Source: Pseudomonadota bacterium (GTDB lineage Bacteria; Pseudomonadota; Alphaproteobacteria; Reyranellales; Reyranellaceae). Taken from it: a stretch of DNA of 64,000 bases. The DNA lies in assembly GCA_018242505.1 (NCBI GenBank), contig JAFEBU010000053.1:1-64000 (forward strand). The letters are read 5' to 3'. Shown here one piece after another: positions 7,844 through 16,799 of the stretch. The notes beneath the pieces are model-generated. The model worked only from the letters and a program-made list of their open reading frames with translations. It was not told where the DNA came from and did no database searches. The position numbers were made by a program, and so were the translations under genes. Positions within the stretch are counted from its first letter, which is position 1. Each line of letters starts with the position of its first letter.

Positions 7844-8614
7844 TTAGTCCTCACGCAAGATGCCGCTGGATTCGAAAACACGTCCTATCCTCCTGCTGTA
7901 CTCGAGGAATTGCGGAGTTTCGCGGATAGCGAGCCGTCGTGGCCTCGGAAGGTTTATATCGACTACGTCTTCGATGCGGCCAGGCCGCGCAGACATGATG
8001 ACTACACGATCGCTGAGGAAGACGGCTTCCGAGACGGAGTGAGTGATGAACAGGACTGTCGTGGGACTTTCGCGCCAAAAACGCATCAGGTCGACATTCA
8101 GCTGGTCACGAGTGAGGGCATCGAGCGCCCCGAACGGCTCGTCCATCAGGAGAAGGGGGGGATTGTGTAGCAGTGCACGGCAAATGGAGGCTCTCTGGCG
8201 CATCCCGCCAGAGAGCTCGTGGGGATACATGTTCTCGAAGTCCTTCAAGCCAACGATCTCGAGCAAATGCCGGGCGCGCTCGGTGTACTTCACCATGTCG
8301 AGCTTCCGGAGTTCAGCCTGAAGAAGAACGTTGCGAATGACGGTGCGCCATTCGAGCAGCGTGTCCTGCTGGAACACGATTCCGATGTCGGTATAGGGAC
8401 CGTTAATGGGCTTTCCGGCGATGGAGATGCGGCCGGTTGAATGAGACACCAAGCCGCTCAGCATCATCATCAGGGTGCTCTTGCCGCAACCGCTCGGTCC
8501 GACGATCGAGACAAATTCGTTCTGCTTGATATCAAGGCTTAACGGGTCGAGCGCGCGGATCGGCCCATTGCGCGTCGAATAGGTCTTGGTGACGTCTTCA
8601 ATCTTGATCAACAC
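7844..8614 (-). CDS. ABC transporter ATP-binding protein, SsuB/TauB-like
   Basis: The 256-residue ATPase has Walker A GPSGCGKST, the Q-loop in FQQDTLLEW, the signature LSGGMRQR, Walker B LLLMDEP with a D-loop GALDAL, and the switch His in FITHSVSEAV. The 'MDEPFGALDALTR' pattern is typical of the nitrate/sulfonate/taurine subfamily. It starts with GTG at 8614 behind GGGAGGAATAGA. It powers uptake with the permease at 7001 and the binding protein at 5779. It is co-directional with the molybdenum hydroxylase genes, so the importer probably supplies their substrate. Confidence 0.9.
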   Translation of the reverse strand: MLIKIEDVTKTYSTRNGPIRALDPLSLDIKQNEFVSIVGPSGCGKSTLMMMLSGLVSHSTGRISIAGKPINGPYTDIGIVFQQDTLLEWRTVIRNVLLQAELRKLDMVKYTERARHLLEIVGLKDFENMYPHELSGGMRQRASICRALLHNPPLLLMDEPFGALDALTRDQLNVDLMRFWRESPTTVLFITHSVSEAVFLSDRVVIMSARPGRIEDVVDINLPRPRRLAIRETPQFLEYSRRIGRVFESSGILRED

Positions 8615-8670
8615 CTCTATTCCTCCCGGATAACAACACCAAGTCTGCCGACCAAAGTGATGCCTTTTCT

Positions 8671-11600
8671 CTATTTGCTGCTTCCTCGAGCGTGGATCAG
8701 CCGTTCAGCCGCGTTCTCAACCACGCCGGCGACGGCATCAAGTTTCCATCCGTTTTTAGGCAAAGGGTGTGCCACCTTGTTCAGTTCCCGATCCAACAGG
8801 GTCCGGAATTTGGCTAGGTTGGGAATCGTACCTTCCAGTGCGCGCTCTGTCGCAATCGCCCGGTAAGGCGTCGGCGAGACTCCGCCCAGTGCGATGCGCA
8901 CGTTTCGCCATCGGCCTTCGACGTCCTGATCCGCGGCTATTGCCGCGGAGGCGATCGCGAAGTCTCCTTCCCAAAGGGCGAGCTTTTCGAAAACGGCGTA
9001 ATTCGAATGCGGCCGGGCAGGGACCTGGGTCCGGACCAGGATTTCGCCCGGCTGCAGGCTGCTTTCGCCCGGCCCGCTGTAGAGCCGGTCTATGGGCAAG
9101 GTGCGCTGCCCGTTCGGACCGGCAACGACTATCTTTGCTTCCAAGGCAGTTAACGTTGTCGCCAGGTCCGACGGCGTGACAGCCTGACAGCGGTGGCCAT
9201 CGATAACTGCGTGATAGAAGCGATGGTCGCCCGCCACCGCGTAGCATGGCGCCATCCCGCCAGAGCGTTTGTAACAGTCGAAGCCGTTGCGATAGAACCA
9301 GCACCGTTTGCCCTGTAGCAGGTTGCCGCCAACGGTTGCCATTGCGCGGATCTGGCTGGAAGCGATGGTTCGAATTGTGTCGCCGAGTACGGGACATGCT
9401 GTGCGCGCGTACTCTGCTGCCCGGGCCAAGGTTACAGCAGCCCCCAGTACGAAGGAGCCGTCGCTCTCGACACGAACTTCGTTCAACTCCGGAATGTCAA
9501 CGATCGACACGAACGAAGAGGTCCTGGCGAGGCCCTGTCGGTGTGCGGGCAGAAGGTCGGTCCCGCCGGCAAGCGTGGTTCCACCGGTTGCGCTCAACTT
9601 CACCGCAGCGGACAGTGTTTGCGGCGAGTCAATCCGACTGATTGTTCGCGGTGCTTCGACGCGGGCAAGTCGTAGGCGCTTGGCGTGCAGAACCTTCAGC
9701 AATCCTCGCGGATAGAGCCAGCGGACGAAAGAGATCCACCATCTGCCAGGGCGAGACCAGAGCGCGTGGTCTCTATGGCGGCCTTCCTTTTTCGCTAACG
9801 CAGTAAGAATCTTGTCCGGCGTAATCGGAAGCTCGGTAATGCGAACGCCTGTTGCATCGTAGACGGCATTGGCGATGGCCGGGGCGGGTGGCGTATTACA
9901 TAACTCGCCTATACCCTTGGCTCCGTGTGGCCCCTTGGGATCGCCTCCTTCGACGAGGATGGTCTTGATGTGCGGCAGGTCGCCGGCCCGCGCCATCGCG
10001 TAGTTCATGAAGGCTGGATTGATGACGCGTCCCTGCTCGTAGAGCATTTCCTCGCCTAGCGCGGCGCCGCCGCCCATTTGAACGCCACCCGCGATTTGGC
10101 CGTGGACCATTACGGGATTGAGGGCCGTTCCGATATCGTGCGCGGCCGCGAAATCGACGACGCGAAGCTTTCCGGTTTTGAGGTCGACTTCGACCTCGGC
10201 GGCGTGCGCGGCAAAGCTATACGTTGCCGAGAAGTTTCCGCGCCCCTTTTCGTCGAGGAGCTGTGACGTCTCATCGATAAACGACGCTGTTGTGCTCAGC
10301 ACGCCATCGACAGTCTCAGGATGCGCCTTAACCAGGTCGCCGATGGATACCTTCTCATCGTCACAGACGGCATGGCCATCTTCGAACCGAACAGGACGGT
10401 TGCCGAAGAATTGGGTGGCGGCCACTGCAAGACGATCGATGACCGCGTTGCAGGCTTTGATTGCCGCATTGCCGCTATAGTACGTTCCCCGGCTGCCCCA
10501 CGCACCGAGATCGTACGGCGTCTGGTCGCTCTCCATCGAGAGTATCCGGATGCGCTCCAGTGGCACGCCAATATTGTGTGAAACGATCTGCGTGAGGATC
10601 GTACGCTGGCCGGTGCCGGTGTCAGCACCGCCAAATCGGATCAGCAGATTGCCAGCGGTGTCGAGATCAATCGTGCTGTCGTTCCGATTCGAACCTTCAA
10701 AGGCATATGTACCGGACGAATGGAAGCCCGTCGCCACGCCGAGCCCTCGCCCCTTCTTGGGTGTGGCCTTCTTACGATCCCAATCGAGTGCGGTACGGAC
10801 GGCCCTAAGGCATTCGGCCATGCGTGCTGTTTGGAGCTTGGCGCCTTGGACGGTTTCCGAATATGGGACATTGGCGTTTCGCAGCCGGAGCTTGAGTGGA
10901 TCGATTCGAAGTTCCTCTGCGAGGTCGTCCATTAGCGATTCCAGCGCATAGACGGCCTGCGTCGTGCCGTATCCACGGAACTGTCCGCCAGGCTGTTTGC
11001 AAGTGTCTACGAGACGGGCCACCACGTTAACGGCCTCGGCGCGATAGAGCGTTCCGAGCGCCTTCGGACCTGAAGACATCACGCTGAAGCCCGAATGAAC
11101 ATATGAGCCGTTGTCGACGTGGATGTCGCCGTCGATTGCTCGGACCATACCGGTCTCTGATGCATGGAGCTCAAGTCCTATGCGCCAGCCGTGTCGCGTC
11201 TTCGTCATGGCGAATTCTTCAGCGCGGGTTAGGACTATCCGCACCGGGCGCTTGGCCTCGCGAGCAAGGACGGCGGTGATCGCTTCATGTTCCGCAATGC
11301 GTGATTTGGCGCCAAATGCTCCCCCAACGCCAATTTCATGGACGACGATATCGTCCACTTCCATTTCCAGAAGTTGAGCCATTTCCTTGATGACGAAGAA
11401 CGGCGCCTGGGTGCCTGTCCAAAGGTGGAGCTTGCCGTTCTCCCACAGTGCGACAGTCGCATTTGTCTCCATGCAGACGTGGGCCTGCTGCGGGAACCAA
11501 TAGGTACCTCGCACCCGCCGAGGCGAGCCCGCTCGCGCAGTCTCAATGTCTCCCCAACAGCGTTCGAGTTTCAGTGCGATATTGGGTTCACCGGTCGGGC

Positions 11601-12045
11601 GTTCGTGAAGGATCGGCGCTTCTTCTGCGAGCGCCTGATCGATATTCCACGCCGCAGGCAGTGCCTTGTATTTTACATGGATTGCTGCGAGGGCCGCTTG
11701 CGCCTGCTCGAGGGACTCAGCAGCGACCGCCGCAATCTCCTGCCCCACGAAACGCACGACACCGTCCGCGAATGGCGACCGATCCTGGGCGCCGTCGTGG
11801 ATGTAACGGGCACCTGGAGGGAAATCCGTCGAGGAAATTACAGCATGAACGCCGGGCATCTTCCGCGCGGCGCTCATGTCGATGGATGCGATACGAGCGT
11901 GAGCGTATGGCGATCGCAGTATCATCCCGAAGAGCATTCCCTCGGGCGCGAGATCGCCAATGTATTTGAATTGACCGGAGGTTATCTTCTCCCAGTCGAG
12001 CGGCCTGACGCTGCGACCGAGTGGAGAGCGCGTGTTGGCAGTCAT
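8671..12045 (-). CDS. Fused molybdenum hydroxylase: CoxL-type Mo subunit plus CoxM/PaoB-type FAD subunit
   Basis: This 1124-residue polypeptide joins two subunits that are normally separate in the xanthine dehydrogenase family. Residues 1-745 are the molybdopterin-cytosine-dinucleotide subunit (GGAFGAKS near 241, QFRGYG near 355, catalytic Glu714 in GAKGIGEL). After a linker, residues 800-1124 are the FAD subunit (AGGTDLLP 826-833, TVGGNLLQ 904-911). The FAD part carries cysteines at 915, 924, 934 and 953, in the place where PaoB/HcrB-type subunits bind an extra [4Fe-4S] cluster. Its ATG overlaps the 2Fe-2S gene by ATGA. It should hydroxylate an aromatic, N-heterocyclic or aldehyde carbon using water. 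Confidence 0.9.
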   Translation of the reverse strand: MTANTRSPLGRSVRPLDWEKITSGQFKYIGDLAPEGMLFGMILRSPYAHARIASIDMSAARKMPGVHAVISSTDFPPGARYIHDGAQDRSPFADGVVRFVGQEIAAVAAESLEQAQAALAAIHVKYKALPAAWNIDQALAEEAPILHERPTGEPNIALKLERCWGDIETARAGSPRRVRGTYWFPQQAHVCMETNATVALWENGKLHLWTGTQAPFFVIKEMAQLLEMEVDDIVVHEIGVGGAFGAKSRIAEHEAITAVLAREAKRPVRIVLTRAEEFAMTKTRHGWRIGLELHASETGMVRAIDGDIHVDNGSYVHSGFSVMSSGPKALGTLYRAEAVNVVARLVDTCKQPGGQFRGYGTTQAVYALESLMDDLAEELRIDPLKLRLRNANVPYSETVQGAKLQTARMAECLRAVRTALDWDRKKATPKKGRGLGVATGFHSSGTYAFEGSNRNDSTIDLDTAGNLLIRFGGADTGTGQRTILTQIVSHNIGVPLERIRILSMESDQTPYDLGAWGSRGTYYSGNAAIKACNAVIDRLAVAATQFFGNRPVRFEDGHAVCDDEKVSIGDLVKAHPETVDGVLSTTASFIDETSQLLDEKGRGNFSATYSFAAHAAEVEVDLKTGKLRVVDFAAAHDIGTALNPVMVHGQIAGGVQMGGGAALGEEMLYEQGRVINPAFMNYAMARAGDLPHIKTILVEGGDPKGPHGAKGIGELCNTPPAPAIANAVYDATGVRITELPITPDKILTALAKKEGRHRDHALWSRPGRWWISFVRWLYPRGLLKVLHAKRLRLARVEAPRTISRIDSPQTLSAAVKLSATGGTTLAGGTDLLPAHRQGLARTSSFVSIVDIPELNEVRVESDGSFVLGAAVTLARAAEYARTACPVLGDTIRTIASSQIRAMATVGGNLLQGKRCWFYRNGFDCYKRSGGMAPCYAVAGDHRFYHAVIDGHRCQAVTPSDLATTLTALEAKIVVAGPNGQRTLPIDRLYSGPGESSLQPGEILVRTQVPARPHSNYAVFEKLALWEGDFAIASAAIAADQDVEGRWRNVRIALGGVSPTPYRAIATERALEGTIPNLAKFRTLLDRELNKVAHPLPKNGWKLDAVAGVVENAAERLIHARGSSK

Positions 12046-12512
12046 GTAGCCACGTTCAGTCGACGGGCCTCCGCCGTCGCCCAAATCGCTTCCACAATTC
12101 CATTGTAGCCGGTACAGCGACAGATGTTTCCAGACATCTCATAGCGAATAATCTCCTCCGCTTTCTGCCTGTCGGCAGGCAGGCCTGCGCGGAGCAGAGC
12201 GGTGGCCCGGACGAGCTGGCCGGATGTGCAGAAGCCACATTGGAATCCACCGTAGTCGGCAAAAGCCTCTCGAAGATCGCGAAATTCCTCAGCCAGACCT
12301 TCGACCGTGGTCACTTCTCCTTTGACACGGGAAGCGAGCGTAATGCAGGACATCACCGGCACGTCGTCTATGAGCACTGTACAAGCGCCGCATTCACCTC
12401 GGCCACAGGCTTCTTTCGCTCCTTTCAGGCCGATCTGATCGCGCAGGACCGAAAGAAGAGTCGTGCCCGGTTCGATTGACGCTGCATGCCGCTCCGAGTT
12501 GATCAAAAGCAT
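12042..12512 (-). CDS. Molybdenum hydroxylase [2Fe-2S] subunit (CoxS-like)
   Basis: The protein has the plant-type ferredoxin motif (ACGRGECGACTVLIDD with a following C in MSCITL). A C-terminal four-helix domain holds the second cluster (FQCGFCTSGQL and NICRCTGY). This is the small electron-transfer subunit of CoxLMS/XDH-type enzymes. I chose the ATG at 12512, giving about 156 residues, the usual length. The frame is open to an ATG at 12635, which would add a 41-residue leader without homology. It overlaps the Mo/FAD gene by four bases, so the two products form one alpha-beta complex. Confidence 0.9.
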   Translation of the reverse strand: MLLINSERHAASIEPGTTLLSVLRDQIGLKGAKEACGRGECGACTVLIDDVPVMSCITLASRVKGEVTTVEGLAEEFRDLREAFADYGGFQCGFCTSGQLVRATALLRAGLPADRQKAEEIIRYEMSGNICRCTGYNGIVEAIWATAEARRLNVAT

Positions 12513-12672
12513 CTTGCCGACCCATCTGCTGAAGGCGTTACCTGAGTTTGGCGTATCGCTCTGAACGAGTCGCTGCGAATATTTCGCCAGCGAATACGCG
12601 AAAATCTGATCTTTACCCTTCGTCACCACGGCCATTAGGTCTTGAGCTGTTAAACGTCATGGGGTGGTTCGA

Positions 12673-13908
12673 ATGATGCCCGTTGCTTGGCCCAAGGAGG
12701 GTGTACGTAGGATACCCTTCGCTGTGTATTCACGCCCGGAGATCTTCGAGTCCGAGCAGACTGCGATCTTCCGCGGGCCGATTTGGCATTTTCTGGGCCT
12801 CGAAGCGCAGATCCCGGATGTGGGGATGTATGTGTTGGCCCAGGTGGGCGAGACGCCGGTCATTGTCGTTCGAGAGGCTGAGGGGAAGGTGAACGCCCTG
12901 GTCAATCGTTGCTCGCACAAGGGCACGCCGCTTGCCTATGTCCCACAAGGAAAGGTGAGTCGCTTCCTTTGTATCTATCACAATTGGTGTTTTGGCCTGA
13001 ACGGCAAGATGATTTCAGCCGCGTTCGAACGGGGCGTCGCCGGCAAGGGTGGTATGGCCGAGACCTTCAAAAAGGAAGAACATGGCCTGCAGAAGCTACG
13101 CGTTCACATTTGCAATGGGCTGATCTTCGGCACCCTCAACGACGACACTCCTCCTTTCGAGGAATATGTCGGTGCTGATCTCATCGCCAACATCAAGCGT
13201 GTTTGCGGAAAGCCTCTCCGAATACTCGGACAGTATAGTCAGCGGCTTCCATCGAACTGGAAGCTGTATATCGAGAACGTCAAAGACCCTTACCATGCCT
13301 CAATTCTTCATGCCTTCAACGGTGTGATGAAACAGGATCGCCTGACGATGGAAGGGGGGATCGTGATGGGCTCTCGGGGATGGTCGCACATCAGTTACTC
13401 CAAATTGAGCACCGATCGGGGAGATGCCGTGTACAAAGGCAAGGAACTCCGATCCGCTGAAGTTACCGCTTACGGCCATGGGTTGCGCGATACGTCGATG
13501 ACCGACATCTGGGACGATTTTGGCGACGGCATAAGCATGACGATTCAGACCATATTCCCGAACTTCGTACTGCAGCAGCTCAGGAATTGCCTGGCCGTTC
13601 GTACGATCGTGCCGAAAGGGACACACGAGGCGGAGCTCCGATGGATCGCGTTCGGCTATGACGATGACGATGAGCGAAAGCTCAAGGGTCGGCTCAAGCA
13701 AGCGAATATGATGGGACCGGCAGGCCTCATCGCCATGGAAGACGGAATGATTGGCGGTCTGGTCCAGAAAGGCATTGCGGGAGACCTCGACAAGGCGGCT
13801 GTTGTCGAGATGGGTGGCCATGGAATAGAGCCGATCCCTGGATCGCGTGTCTCGGAAGGCAGCGTGCGCGGTTTCTGGACAGGCTATCGCGCGCTGATGG
13901 GGCTCTAG
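12673..13908 (+). CDS. Rieske non-haem iron oxygenase, large (alpha) subunit
   Basis: The N-terminal Rieske domain has CSHKG (Cys-x-His) and CIYHNW (Cys-x2-His) spaced as in ring-hydroxylating dioxygenases. The catalytic domain has NWKLYIENVKDPYHASILH with the two facial-triad histidines (DPYHASILH). The ~411-residue length is normal. Starts are possible at GTG 12664 and ATG 12673/12676; GGGGTGG at 12661-12667 favours the ATGs. It would hydroxylate or demethylate an aromatic substrate, using electrons from a reductase not encoded in this window. It is divergent from the molybdenum hydroxylase genes and starts about 160 bp from the start I chose for the 2Fe-2S gene. Confidence 0.9.
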   Translation: MMPVAWPKEGVRRIPFAVYSRPEIFESEQTAIFRGPIWHFLGLEAQIPDVGMYVLAQVGETPVIVVREAEGKVNALVNRCSHKGTPLAYVPQGKVSRFLCIYHNWCFGLNGKMISAAFERGVAGKGGMAETFKKEEHGLQKLRVHICNGLIFGTLNDDTPPFEEYVGADLIANIKRVCGKPLRILGQYSQRLPSNWKLYIENVKDPYHASILHAFNGVMKQDRLTMEGGIVMGSRGWSHISYSKLSTDRGDAVYKGKELRSAEVTAYGHGLRDTSMTDIWDDFGDGISMTIQTIFPNFVLQQLRNCLAVRTIVPKGTHEAELRWIAFGYDDDDERKLKGRLKQANMMGPAGLIAMEDGMIGGLVQKGIAGDLDKAAVVEMGGHGIEPIPGSRVSEGSVRGFWTGYRALMGL

Positions 13909-13910
13909 TC

Positions 13911-14396
13911 ATGGGTGAAACCAAATCGGCTCTGGTCTCCGAGTCTCAGGCAAGGCGACTTATCGTCGACTACGCTTGCGCCATCGATGCTCTGGAGTTG
14001 TCGAAATGGCCGGCTTTTTTCACCGATCCTTGCTTGTACCGGATAACGACTAGGCAGAACGAAGAGCAGAACATGCCGCTTTCGATCATGCTCTGCGACA
14101 ACCGCGCCATGCTCTATGACCGCGTGGAGGCAATCGAGAAGGCGAACGTCTTCGAGCCGCACTATTATCGTCACATCCTGTCGGACTCACGTACTGTCGG
14201 GGATTCGCCCGACGGCATTAGGGCAGAGACCAGCTTCATGTGCGTGCGCACGATGCTGGATGGCAGGATGACTCTGTTCGCGGCAGGCGTGTTCCACGAT
14301 GAAATCGTATCTGAGAATGGCGCCTGCCGGTTTCGGTCACGAACAGTGGTGCTCGATGCATCGCAAGTGGATACATTGATAGCCATTCCGCTTTGA
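13911..14396 (+). CDS. Ring-hydroxylating oxygenase small (beta) subunit
   Basis: The 161-residue protein has the NTF2/SnoaL-like fold pattern of dioxygenase beta subunits: FFTDPCLYRITTRQNEEQN, YYRHILSDSRT, and the terminal RSRTVVLDASQVDTLIAIPL ('...V.D.S..D.L...PL' is diagnostic). It starts 3 bp after the alpha-subunit stop. Beta subunits are structural and help assemble the alpha3beta3 hexamer. The pair indicates a two-subunit terminal oxygenase. A dedicated ferredoxin or reductase gene is absent. Confidence 0.85.
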   Translation: MGETKSALVSESQARRLIVDYACAIDALELSKWPAFFTDPCLYRITTRQNEEQNMPLSIMLCDNRAMLYDRVEAIEKANVFEPHYYRHILSDSRTVGDSPDGIRAETSFMCVRTMLDGRMTLFAAGVFHDEIVSENGACRFRSRTVVLDASQVDTLIAIPL

Positions 14397-14411
14397 GCAA
14401 AGGGCAGGACG

Positions 14412-15131
14412 GTGGCGCTGACGTCTATCAATCGCGAGAAGCTTCGGCAGGTGAGCGTTTCGACACTCACCACGTGTCTATACAGAAAAGGTATAAAGCG
14501 TGTCTGGCCGAAGGGCATACTGCCACTTTCGAAGGACCAGCCGCGTATGGTTGGCGAAGCGTACACCTTGCGGTTTGTTCCAATGCGCGAAGACGCTGGC
14601 AACCAGGCCTCGTACGGTACCACGGCCAACGTGCACCAGCGCGCCTTCGAGGAATGCCCGACAGGTCACGTCCTGGTGATGGATACGCGAAGCGAGACGC
14701 GCGGCTGCTCGTGCGGCGATCTGCTGATCGGTCGCCTGAAGGCGCGCGGTTGCGCTGGTATCGTCACTGATGGCGGGTTTCGCGATACATTGGATATCGA
14801 GGCGCTTGAGTTTCCTGTCTATCAGCGATGTGCGGTGCCGGCGCCGAGTTTTGGCTATCTGAGCGCGGTCGAGGCCGGCGTTCCAATCGGTTGTGGCGAC
14901 GTCGCGGTCTACCCTGGCGATATCATAGTCGGTGATCGAGATGGCATCGTCGTTCTGCCGATGGAGATCGCAAATGAGATCGCAGAGATAGCGTACGAGC
15001 AGACGGAGTACGAAATCTTTGCCTCGCAGGAGGTGGCTCGCGGGCGCACGGTAATCGGGCTTTATCCCGCCACTGAACAGTCTATGGCTGATTTTCAAGC
15101 GTGGCGGAAAAACTGCAATGGCCGCGAGTGA
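14412..15131 (+). CDS. RraA/HMG-CHA-aldolase-family protein
   Basis: The 239-residue protein carries the RraA-like fold: MVGEAYTLRF, then CSCGDLLIGRLKARGCAGIVTDGGFRD with the G-D-x-x-x-A/R...DG-x-R-D metal/substrate motif, and GDIIVGDRDGIVVLP. Family members include 4-hydroxy-4-methyl-2-oxoglutarate/4-carboxy-4-hydroxy-2-oxoadipate aldolases, which end aromatic ring cleavage pathways, and the RNase E inhibitor RraA. The catabolic setting favours an aldolase or decarboxylase role. GTG at 14412 follows AAAGGGCAGGACG. It overlaps the next gene by 14 bp. Confidence 0.8.
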   Translation: MALTSINREKLRQVSVSTLTTCLYRKGIKRVWPKGILPLSKDQPRMVGEAYTLRFVPMREDAGNQASYGTTANVHQRAFEECPTGHVLVMDTRSETRGCSCGDLLIGRLKARGCAGIVTDGGFRDTLDIEALEFPVYQRCAVPAPSFGYLSAVEAGVPIGCGDVAVYPGDIIVGDRDGIVVLPMEIANEIAEIAYEQTEYEIFASQEVARGRTVIGLYPATEQSMADFQAWRKNCNGRE

Positions 15132-15312
15132 CCATGTAGCCAGATCGACTGACGTACGGCCAGCGGTCGTTGAACGCCTTGCCGGGCACGGCATTCTTTT
15201 GTCGGAACAGCAGGTCAGTGAGCTCACTGCTGCAGCAGCCCGACTTCAGAAGATGAAGGATCTGGTCCGCTCGGACGTACCGTCGCCATGCCCTAGGCGT
15301 ATTGGGCGTTAA
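15118..15312 (+). CDS. AtzG-like small partner of the downstream amidase
   Basis: The 64-residue protein (VVERLAGHGILLSEQQVSEL, then AAAARLQKMKDLVR) resembles AtzG-like short helical proteins. AtzG is known to form a complex with, and stabilise, the amidase AtzE. It overlaps the RraA-like gene by 14 bp and ends 7 bp before the amidase ATG. That order (small helical protein, then amidase-signature enzyme) matches atzG-atzE. The homology call rests on the pattern and position only; sequence similarity is short. The arginine-rich end (CPRRIGR) is atypical. Confidence 0.55.
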   Translation: MAASDHVARSTDVRPAVVERLAGHGILLSEQQVSELTAAAARLQKMKDLVRSDVPSPCPRRIGR

Positions 15313-15319
15313 AGCTCAA

Positions 15320-16714
15320 ATGAACGAGATTCCAGGCCTGACGGAGGCAGCGCGGAAGATCCGGGCAAAAAAAATCTTGCCGTCCGCCCTGCTGGAGCAG
15401 TGTGTATCGAGAATCGAGGCTCTGGACGGAATGCTGAACGCCTTCGTCACGCCTCTGATCGAGGCGGCGCGAACCGAGGCGCGGACTGCTGATCGCGAGA
15501 TCCTGGCCGGCAGGTGGCGCGGCCCATTACATGGAATTCCCGTAGGCATCAAAGACGTGATCGACGTTGAGGGCGTCGCGACCATGGCGCAGTCGCGCCA
15601 GCTTGAAGGGTATGTCCCGACGAAGAGCGCCGTCGTTGTTCGAAAGTTGGTCGAAGCGGGCGCAATCATCGTCGGCAAGTTGACCACTCATGAGTTCGCT
15701 TTCGGTACTCCGACGTGGGGACCGCCTGGGCCACCCGCCCGTAATCCGTGGAATCCGGACCGGTTCGCCGGGGGGTCGTCCAGCGGTGCCGCTGTTGCGA
15801 CGGCGACGGGCATGGTGTTGGGCGCCGTTGGGACGGATACGGCGGGCTCGGTACGCAGCCCAGCCGCGCTTTGCGGCGTGGCTGGCTTAAAGCCGAGCCA
15901 GAGCAGGGTGGATCGTCGCGGTGTCTTTCCCTTGTCGCCCAGCCTGGACGCGGTGGGGGCGTTCGGCTGGACTGTCGAGGATTGCGCTTCTGTCTACAGA
16001 GCCATGTCTTCTTCCGCCGGCTCAAGGCGCTCATCCAGTGAACCGTTCCCGGCCCTGGATACCGACTTGCGCGGAATTCGCATTGGCGTAATTCGCCACT
16101 TCTTTTCGAAGGATGCGCCGATTAGCAGCGACGGCATCACCGCCATAGATGAGGCAATTGAAGTATTCCGTAGTCGTGGATGCAGAATACGCAATGTGGC
16201 ACTTCCTCCGCTTGAGGAATGGAATGCCGTCGGCATGATTCTGCTACTGTCGGAAGCCTTCGCATTCCACGAGCCTTGGCTGCGGGAGCGGATCCATCTC
16301 TATGGGGAGTCACTGCGCGATGCCCTTCTTCTCGGCGGTCTGATCGACGCCGCCGACTACGTGCAGGCGAATTCCAAGAGGCTACGCTTGGCCGAGGCGC
16401 TCGACATCGTCTTCAAAGACAACGATATCCTGATTTCGGCAATCCAGTCAGGCGAGGCGGCGCCCCTCGAAAGCGTCGAAAAATGGGGCTTCATTGAAAA
16501 GCCAAGTTATGGGATTCCTTTCAATGTGAGCGACCATCCTGCATTGAGCGTCTGTTGCGGGTTCGGCCGGCAAGGGTTGCCGCTTGCTCTGCAGCTTGTT
16601 GGCCGCCGGAACGACGAGGCGCTGCTGTTGCGTGCTGGGCACGCATATGAGTGCGCGGCAGGTTGGCAGGAGCATCGGCCCGCGCCGCGACTGCCGACAG
16701 CCGCGGTTGTCTGA
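15320..16714 (+). CDS. Amidase-signature family hydrolase (AtzE/GatA-like)
   Basis: The 464-residue enzyme has the Ser-cisSer-Lys triad: Lys78 in GIPVGIKDV, the cis-Ser in GGSSSGAAVA (about 153-154) and the nucleophile Ser177 in GTDTAGSVRSPA. It hydrolyses amide bonds to a carboxylate and ammonia. With the small AtzG-like protein upstream, an AtzE-type deamidation of a ring-cleavage product is likely, suggesting that the island's substrate contains nitrogen. The ATG at 15320 is chosen; a TTG at 15302 is possible. The sequence around 257-268 is serine rich and variable. Confidence 0.9.
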   Translation: MNEIPGLTEAARKIRAKKILPSALLEQCVSRIEALDGMLNAFVTPLIEAARTEARTADREILAGRWRGPLHGIPVGIKDVIDVEGVATMAQSRQLEGYVPTKSAVVVRKLVEAGAIIVGKLTTHEFAFGTPTWGPPGPPARNPWNPDRFAGGSSSGAAVATATGMVLGAVGTDTAGSVRSPAALCGVAGLKPSQSRVDRRGVFPLSPSLDAVGAFGWTVEDCASVYRAMSSSAGSRRSSSEPFPALDTDLRGIRIGVIRHFFSKDAPISSDGITAIDEAIEVFRSRGCRIRNVALPPLEEWNAVGMILLLSEAFAFHEPWLRERIHLYGESLRDALLLGGLIDAADYVQANSKRLRLAEALDIVFKDNDILISAIQSGEAAPLESVEKWGFIEKPSYGIPFNVSDHPALSVCCGFGRQGLPLALQLVGRRNDEALLLRAGHAYECAAGWQEHRPAPRLPTAAVV

Positions 16715-16799
16715 CTATCGTGCACGTTTCTGGGTGATTGGCTAGACGTGCGAGACGGTAGGTTTATCGGTTGGCCTCGACGTAGTAGAGTTTTCCGCT

